Assembly (NCBI RefSeq): GCF_019243775.1
Contig: NZ_CP069157.1
Span: 3,297,418-3,361,417, forward strand
DNA length: 64,000 bases
DNA from: Morganella morganii
Lineage (GTDB): Bacteria > Pseudomonadota > Gammaproteobacteria > Enterobacterales > Enterobacteriaceae
Direction: 5' to 3'
The stretch's first letter is position 1; each line of letters opens with the position of its first letter. The position numbers and the translations under genes were made by a program. The notes beneath the pieces were generated by a model. The model did no database searches and had not been told where the DNA came from. It worked only from the letters and a program-made list of their open reading frames with translations. Shown piece after piece: positions 60,891-64,000 of the stretch.

Positions 60891-60989
60891 ATGTTTTCCC
60901 TGTTCCGGATAGAAGAAAGCCCCGATTACGTTTTTCAACATAAACCGGGGCCGAATCTCTACCAAACAATAGGGATTTTGCCTCCTTAA
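60891..60989 (+). CDS. Mok-like leader ORF upstream of the hok-like gene
   Basis: A 32-codon reading frame (MFSLFRIEESPDYVF...) that ends at TAA 60987-60989, inside a hairpin that sequesters the hok-like ribosome binding site. A ribosome terminating here would open that hairpin, so the toxin would be translated by coupling, as mok controls hok in the R1 system. The peptide itself has no recognisable function. The candidate antisense RNA covers most of it. Confidence 0.45.
   Translation: MFSLFRIEESPDYVFQHKPGPNLYQTIGILPP
60911..60968 (-). ncRNA. Candidate Sok-like antisense RNA
   Basis: On the minus strand a -35 TTGACT (60998-61003) and a -10 CAAAAT (60975-60980) are separated by exactly 17 bp, giving +1 near 60968. 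Downstream, GCCCCG/CGGGGC (60919-60951) forms a hairpin followed by TTTCTTCT, a terminator. The predicted RNA of about 58 nt has the size of Sok RNAs and is complementary to the mRNA leader of the toxin. Confidence 0.6.
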
Positions 60990-60999
60990 ATTAAAGGAG
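60982..60999 (+). promoter_or_regulatory. Hairpin sequestering the hok-like ribosome binding site
   Basis: CTCCTT and AAGGAG are perfect 6-bp arms around AAATTA. The right arm is the Shine-Dalgarno sequence of the ORF starting at 61009. The same DNA is the spacer of the antisense promoter. Confidence 0.6.
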
Positions 61000-61008
61000 T
61001 CAAGAGAA

Positions 61009-61179
61009 ATGACCGGAAGATCAATAACAACATTAGCTATAGTTGCAGTGGTATTAATAACTGCTCTTACAATTTCTGATGTTGTAAATTCGTTACTCAA
61101 TAATCATCGGGTATCCGATTTTTCATTGAAAGGCGGAGATATGCTGGTTGACGCAACATTGTCCTGTAACGATAAATGA
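61009..61179 (+). CDS. Hok/Gef-like small membrane toxin
   Basis: A 56-residue protein (171 bp) with one N-terminal membrane segment (about residues 6-22) and a C-terminal tail KGGDMLVDATLSCNDK. The tail aligns in pattern with Hok proteins (a KQG or RDG, then EL or EV, A, FL, AC, K). A Shine-Dalgarno AAGGAG lies 9 nt upstream. It lacks the SLCE-like motif after the membrane segment seen in most Hok proteins, so it is a divergent member. Together with the leader ORF, antisense promoter and terminator it looks like a type I toxin-antitoxin locus. Confidence 0.65.
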   Translation: MTGRSITTLAIVAVVLITALTISDVVNSLLNNHRVSDFSLKGGDMLVDATLSCNDK

Positions 61180-61382
61180 TGCTGAGGGGAGAAAATCCCC
61201 CCGTTTCTCTCTGTTGCAGGTAACGGTTAATCAGGCACCTTATTTTACTTTATTATTAACATTAATTTTATCCATAACCTACGCTAAAATTCTCAATAAA
61301 ACCTGTGACTTTAGTTTTAAAATTACGATAGGAAATGGTGTTTCAGAAATTCATACCAGACCTGATAACAGTAAAAAATAAA

Positions 61383-61420
61383 AAAACCGCTGCAGGGAAA
61401 TAATACCGGCAGCGGTTTTT
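61383..61420 (-). terminator. deoD terminator
   Basis: On the minus strand AAAACCGCTGC/GCAGCGGTTTT stem with a 15-base loop, followed by T. It is the first structure after the deoD stop. Confidence 0.8.
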
Positions 61421-61437
61421 ATAATGACTGAAATAAA

Positions 61438-62157
61438 TTACTTCTTATCGCCCAGTAAAACAGATTCCAGCGCGATAGTGATCATTTCATTAAAAGTAGT
61501 CTGGCGCTCTTCTGCCGGTAAATTTTCACCGGTACGGATATGGTCAGAAACGGTGCAGATAGTCAGTGCTTTTGCACCGAATTCAGCAGCCACACCATAA
61601 ATACCGGCAGCTTCCATTTCCACGCCCAGAATGCCGTATTTTTCCATCACGTCAAACATTTGCGGATCCGGTGTATAGAATAAATCCGTAGAGAAGATAT
61701 TACCGACACGCGCTGGGATCCCGGCGGTTTCTGCCGCTTCAACCGCATTACGTACCAGCCCGAAGTCCGCGATAGCCGCGAAATCGTTATCCTTGAAACG
61801 CAGACGGTTCACTTTGGAATCCGTGCTCGCGCCCATGCCGATAACCACATCACGCAGTTTGACATCACGGCTGATAGCCCCGCAGGAACCGACGCGGATA
61901 ATGGTTTTCACGTCAAATTCAGTGATCAGCTCTTTGGCATAAATAGAGCAGGACGGGATCCCCATACCGTGGCCCATCACGGAGATACGGCGGCCTTTAT
62001 AGGTTCCGGTAAAACCCAGCATGCCACGCACATTGTTGACTTGTTTAATATCTTCCAGAAAATTTTCTGCAATGTATTTCGCGCGCAGCGGGTCGCCGGG
62101 CATCAGAACAACATCAGCAAAATCACCGCGTTCGGCATTAATGTGAGGGGTAGCCAT
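61438..62157 (-). CDS. deoD: Purine nucleoside phosphorylase
   Basis: Hexameric cytoplasmic enzyme of purine (deoxy)nucleoside breakdown. 239 residues, identical in length to E. coli DeoD, starting [22 protein letters not shown]. The signature near [20 protein letters not shown] and the catalytic Asp in [10 protein letters not shown] are present. Last gene of the deo operon, 68 bp after deoB. Confidence 0.98.
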   Translation of the reverse strand: MATPHINAERGDFADVVLMPGDPLRAKYIAENFLEDIKQVNNVRGMLGFTGTYKGRRISVMGHGMGIPSCSIYAKELITEFDVKTIIRVGSCGAISRDVKLRDVVIGMGASTDSKVNRLRFKDNDFAAIADFGLVRNAVEAAETAGIPARVGNIFSTDLFYTPDPQMFDVMEKYGILGVEMEAAGIYGVAAEFGAKALTICTVSDHIRTGENLPAEERQTTFNEMITIALESVLLGDKK

Positions 62158-62225
62158 AAAAAAATCCTTTCAGTCAATCCAAAGGGAAAGGGCAGACTGA
62201 AAGCCTGCCCGAAAAAAAAGACACA

Positions 62226-63449
62226 TTACAGCATGTTTTTGCCGTAATCCATCGGGGATAAATTAAAATAGGATGCAACAGTCTGCCCGATGTCCGCGAA
62301 GGTTTCACGGTAACCCAGAGAGCCCGGTTTGACTTTCGGCCCGTACACCAGCACAGGGATATGTTCGCGGGTGTGATCGGTACCCGGCCAGGTCGGGTCA
62401 CAACCGTGGTCTGCGGTCAGGATCAGAATATCGTCCTCTTTCACCAGCTTCAGCATTTCCGGCAGACGGCGGTCAAACAGCTCCAGCGCAGCAGCATAAC
62501 CTGCCACATCACGGCGGTGACCGTACGAGGAATCGAAATCAACGAAGTTGGTAAACACGATGGTGTTATCACCCGCCAGTTTTATCTCTTCCAGTGATGC
62601 ATCAAACAGCGCATCAATACCGGTCGCTTTCACTTTTTTGGTGATACCGACATGGGCATAAATATCCGCGATTTTACCGATAGATACCACTTCGCCCTGC
62701 TTCTCTTCCACCAGCTTCTGCAGCATGGTCGCTGACGGCGGCTCGACCGCGTAGTCGTGACGGTTACCGGTACGTTCAAATGAACCGGCTTTTTCACCGG
62801 TAAACGGACGCGCAATCACACGCCCGATGTTGTAACCGCCTTTGGTCAGTTCTTCGCGGGCAATTTCGCACAGCTCATACAGTTTTTCCAGGCCATACGT
62901 TTCTTCGTGACAGGCAATCTGGAAAACGGAATCCGCAGAGGTATAGAAAATCGGTTTGCCGGTTTTCATATGCTCTTCGCCGAGCTGATCCAGAATCACA
63001 GTACCGGATGAGTGGCAGTTGCCGAGGTATCCCGGCAGATTGGCGCGTTTAACGAGGATATCCAGTAATTCCTGCGGGAAGCTGTTTTCATGATCGCTGA
63101 AATAGCCCCAGTCAAACAGAACCGGCACCCCGGCAATTTCCCAGTGGCCGGACGGGGTATCTTTACCGGAAGATAATTCCCCGGCATAGCCGTATGCGCC
63201 GATAATTTCCGCATTCTTATCCAGACCTTCCGGGAAGTGTCCGGTGGATTCCTCAGCTGCTTTACCCAGCCCCAGACGGGACAGATTAGGCAGATGCAGC
63301 GGGCCTTTACGGCCTTTATCTGCTTCACCGCGGGCACAGGCCTGTGCGATATGACCTAACGTGTCAGCGCCGGTGTCGCCGAAATCAGCGGCATCATGTG
63401 CTGCGCCGATACCGAATGAATCCAGCACCATAATAAATGTACGTTTCAT
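62226..63449 (-). CDS. deoB: Phosphopentomutase
   Basis: Interconverts (deoxy)ribose-1-phosphate and -5-phosphate. 407 residues (E. coli 407). Alkaline-phosphatase-superfamily metal motifs are at the N-terminus ([20 protein letters not shown]) and near the end ([28 protein letters not shown]). Between deoA and deoD as in E. coli. Confidence 0.98.
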   Translation of the reverse strand: MKRTFIMVLDSFGIGAAHDAADFGDTGADTLGHIAQACARGEADKGRKGPLHLPNLSRLGLGKAAEESTGHFPEGLDKNAEIIGAYGYAGELSSGKDTPSGHWEIAGVPVLFDWGYFSDHENSFPQELLDILVKRANLPGYLGNCHSSGTVILDQLGEEHMKTGKPIFYTSADSVFQIACHEETYGLEKLYELCEIAREELTKGGYNIGRVIARPFTGEKAGSFERTGNRHDYAVEPPSATMLQKLVEEKQGEVVSIGKIADIYAHVGITKKVKATGIDALFDASLEEIKLAGDNTIVFTNFVDFDSSYGHRRDVAGYAAALELFDRRLPEMLKLVKEDDILILTADHGCDPTWPGTDHTREHIPVLVYGPKVKPGSLGYRETFADIGQTVASYFNLSPMDYGKNML

Positions 63450-63511
63450 ACTTCTCTCCTGTGTCAGATCACGTCAGGATGCAGGGCTCCGCGTGAATAA
63501 CAAAATTGTTC

Positions 63512-64000
63512 TTATTCGCTGATCCGGCGGTAAATCAGCGGGGTATCTGTAACCGGGCTCTCACTGAGTGTGACTGCCCGGCGCACGGCCTGAGCAGCTT
63601 CATTCCACGCATCTTCATTATTGGCGTGGATCATCGCCAGCGGCATCTGTCCGTCAGCAACACTGTTGATCGGCGCGATATCACTTAACCCGACACTGTA
63701 GTCAATCGGGTCGCTGGCCTTACGGCGTCCGCCGCCCAGCGAAACAACCGCCATACCCAGTGCGCGGGTATCCATGGCGGTCACAATCCCTTCTGTCTCA
63801 GCATAGACCGGTTTACTGAGCACTGCCGATGGCAGATAGTGCGAATAGCGTTCGATAAAATCAGCCGGTCCGCGCTGCGCGGCAACCATCCGGCCGAAGA
63901 TTTCCGCCGCTTTACCATTATCCAGCACCTGCTGTAATTTTGCTTCCGCCTCTGTGCGGTCAGCCGCCAGCCCGCCGGAAACCAGCATCTCTTTGCACAG
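63512..64000 (-). CDS. deoA: Thymidine phosphorylase, C-terminal part (cut by right edge)
   Basis: Cleaves thymidine to thymine and deoxyribose-1-phosphate. Only the last 162 codons are present; the frame runs off the window at 64000. The C-terminal PYNP domain is clear: [35 protein letters not shown]. Gene order deoA-deoB-deoD is conserved; deoC should lie beyond the edge. Confidence 0.97.
   Translation of the reverse strand: MCKEMLVSGGLAADRTEAEAKLQQVLDNGKAAEIFGRMVAAQRGPADFIERYSHYLPSAVLSKPVYAETEGIVTAMDTRALGMAVVSLGGGRRKASDPIDYSVGLSDIAPINSVADGQMPLAMIHANNEDAWNEAAQAVRRAVTLSESPVTDTPLIYRRISE

Noticed and set aside
60768..61100. A 110-codon minus-strand frame covering the hok-like locus
   Set aside because: AT-rich antisense frame with no ribosome binding site; the plus-strand elements explain the region better.
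61148..61381. A 77-codon plus-strand frame after the hok-like gene
   Set aside because: It overlaps the hok-like ORF in another frame, runs into the deoD terminator and lacks a ribosome binding site; better explained as the 3' part of the toxin mRNA.
1..64000. Insertion sequences, integrases, tRNA or rRNA genes, CRISPR arrays
   Set aside because: None seen on reading both strands; no transposase motifs, tRNA cloverleaf or repeat-spacer pattern was recognised.

Overview
The window looks like chromosome from a Morganellaceae-type enterobacterium, most probably Morganella morganii. That is an inference from three things: about 50% GC, an enterobacterial core gene order, and a ureABCEFGD cluster followed by a urea channel (no ureR), as described for Morganella and Yersinia. 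No database search was possible.

Core backbone. Positions 1-36200 follow the E. coli 0-minute / 99-minute gene order: ileS (cut by the left edge), ribF, rpsT, nhaR, nhaA, dnaJ, dnaK, mog, talB, yaaA, the thr operon with its leader peptide thrL, arcA, creA, rob, gpmB, yjjX, trpR, slt, ettA, nadR, radA, serB and smp. The right end (61400-64000) carries deoD, deoB and deoA (cut by the right edge). Between these blocks E. coli has only a short lplA/yjjJ stretch; here about 25 kb of accessory DNA sits between smp and deoD. Smaller insertions in the backbone are an EamA transporter, an MHS-type MFS transporter, a GNAT acetyltransferase, an AraC-type regulator and a small lipoprotein. creBCD, which follows creA in E. 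coli, is missing.

Accessory block, left half (36200-50200, minus strand). A four-gene nickel/peptide-type ABC transporter (binding protein, two permeases, only one ATPase) precedes ureA-ureB-ureC-ureE-ureF-ureG-ureD. These are followed by a Yut-type urea channel, a Kch-like potassium channel, a YeeA-like FUSC membrane protein whose 5' end holds an A10 tract in a frameshift position, and the fluoride channel crcB. Together they can import urea and probably nickel, mature urease and handle the ionic consequences of ammonia production.

Accessory block, right half (50860-60700). A TonB-like energiser faces an ECF sigma factor, a FecR-type anti-sigma regulator, a 928-residue TonB-dependent receptor with an extra N-terminal signalling (STN) domain, a YddA-type ABC transporter and a PqqL-type M16 zinc protease with a lipoprotein signal. 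This has the same parts as the Pectobacterium FusABCD ferredoxin-import system and the E. coli yddA-yddB-pqqL cluster, but here with its own cell-surface signalling module. It is the best candidate for an under-described system: regulated import of an iron-containing protein followed by periplasmic cleavage.

Between this block and deoD lies an apparent hok/sok-type type I toxin-antitoxin locus (small membrane toxin, leader ORF, antisense RNA promoter and terminator). A separate candidate small RNA with three stem-loops lies between slt and a lipoprotein gene near 28.8 kb.
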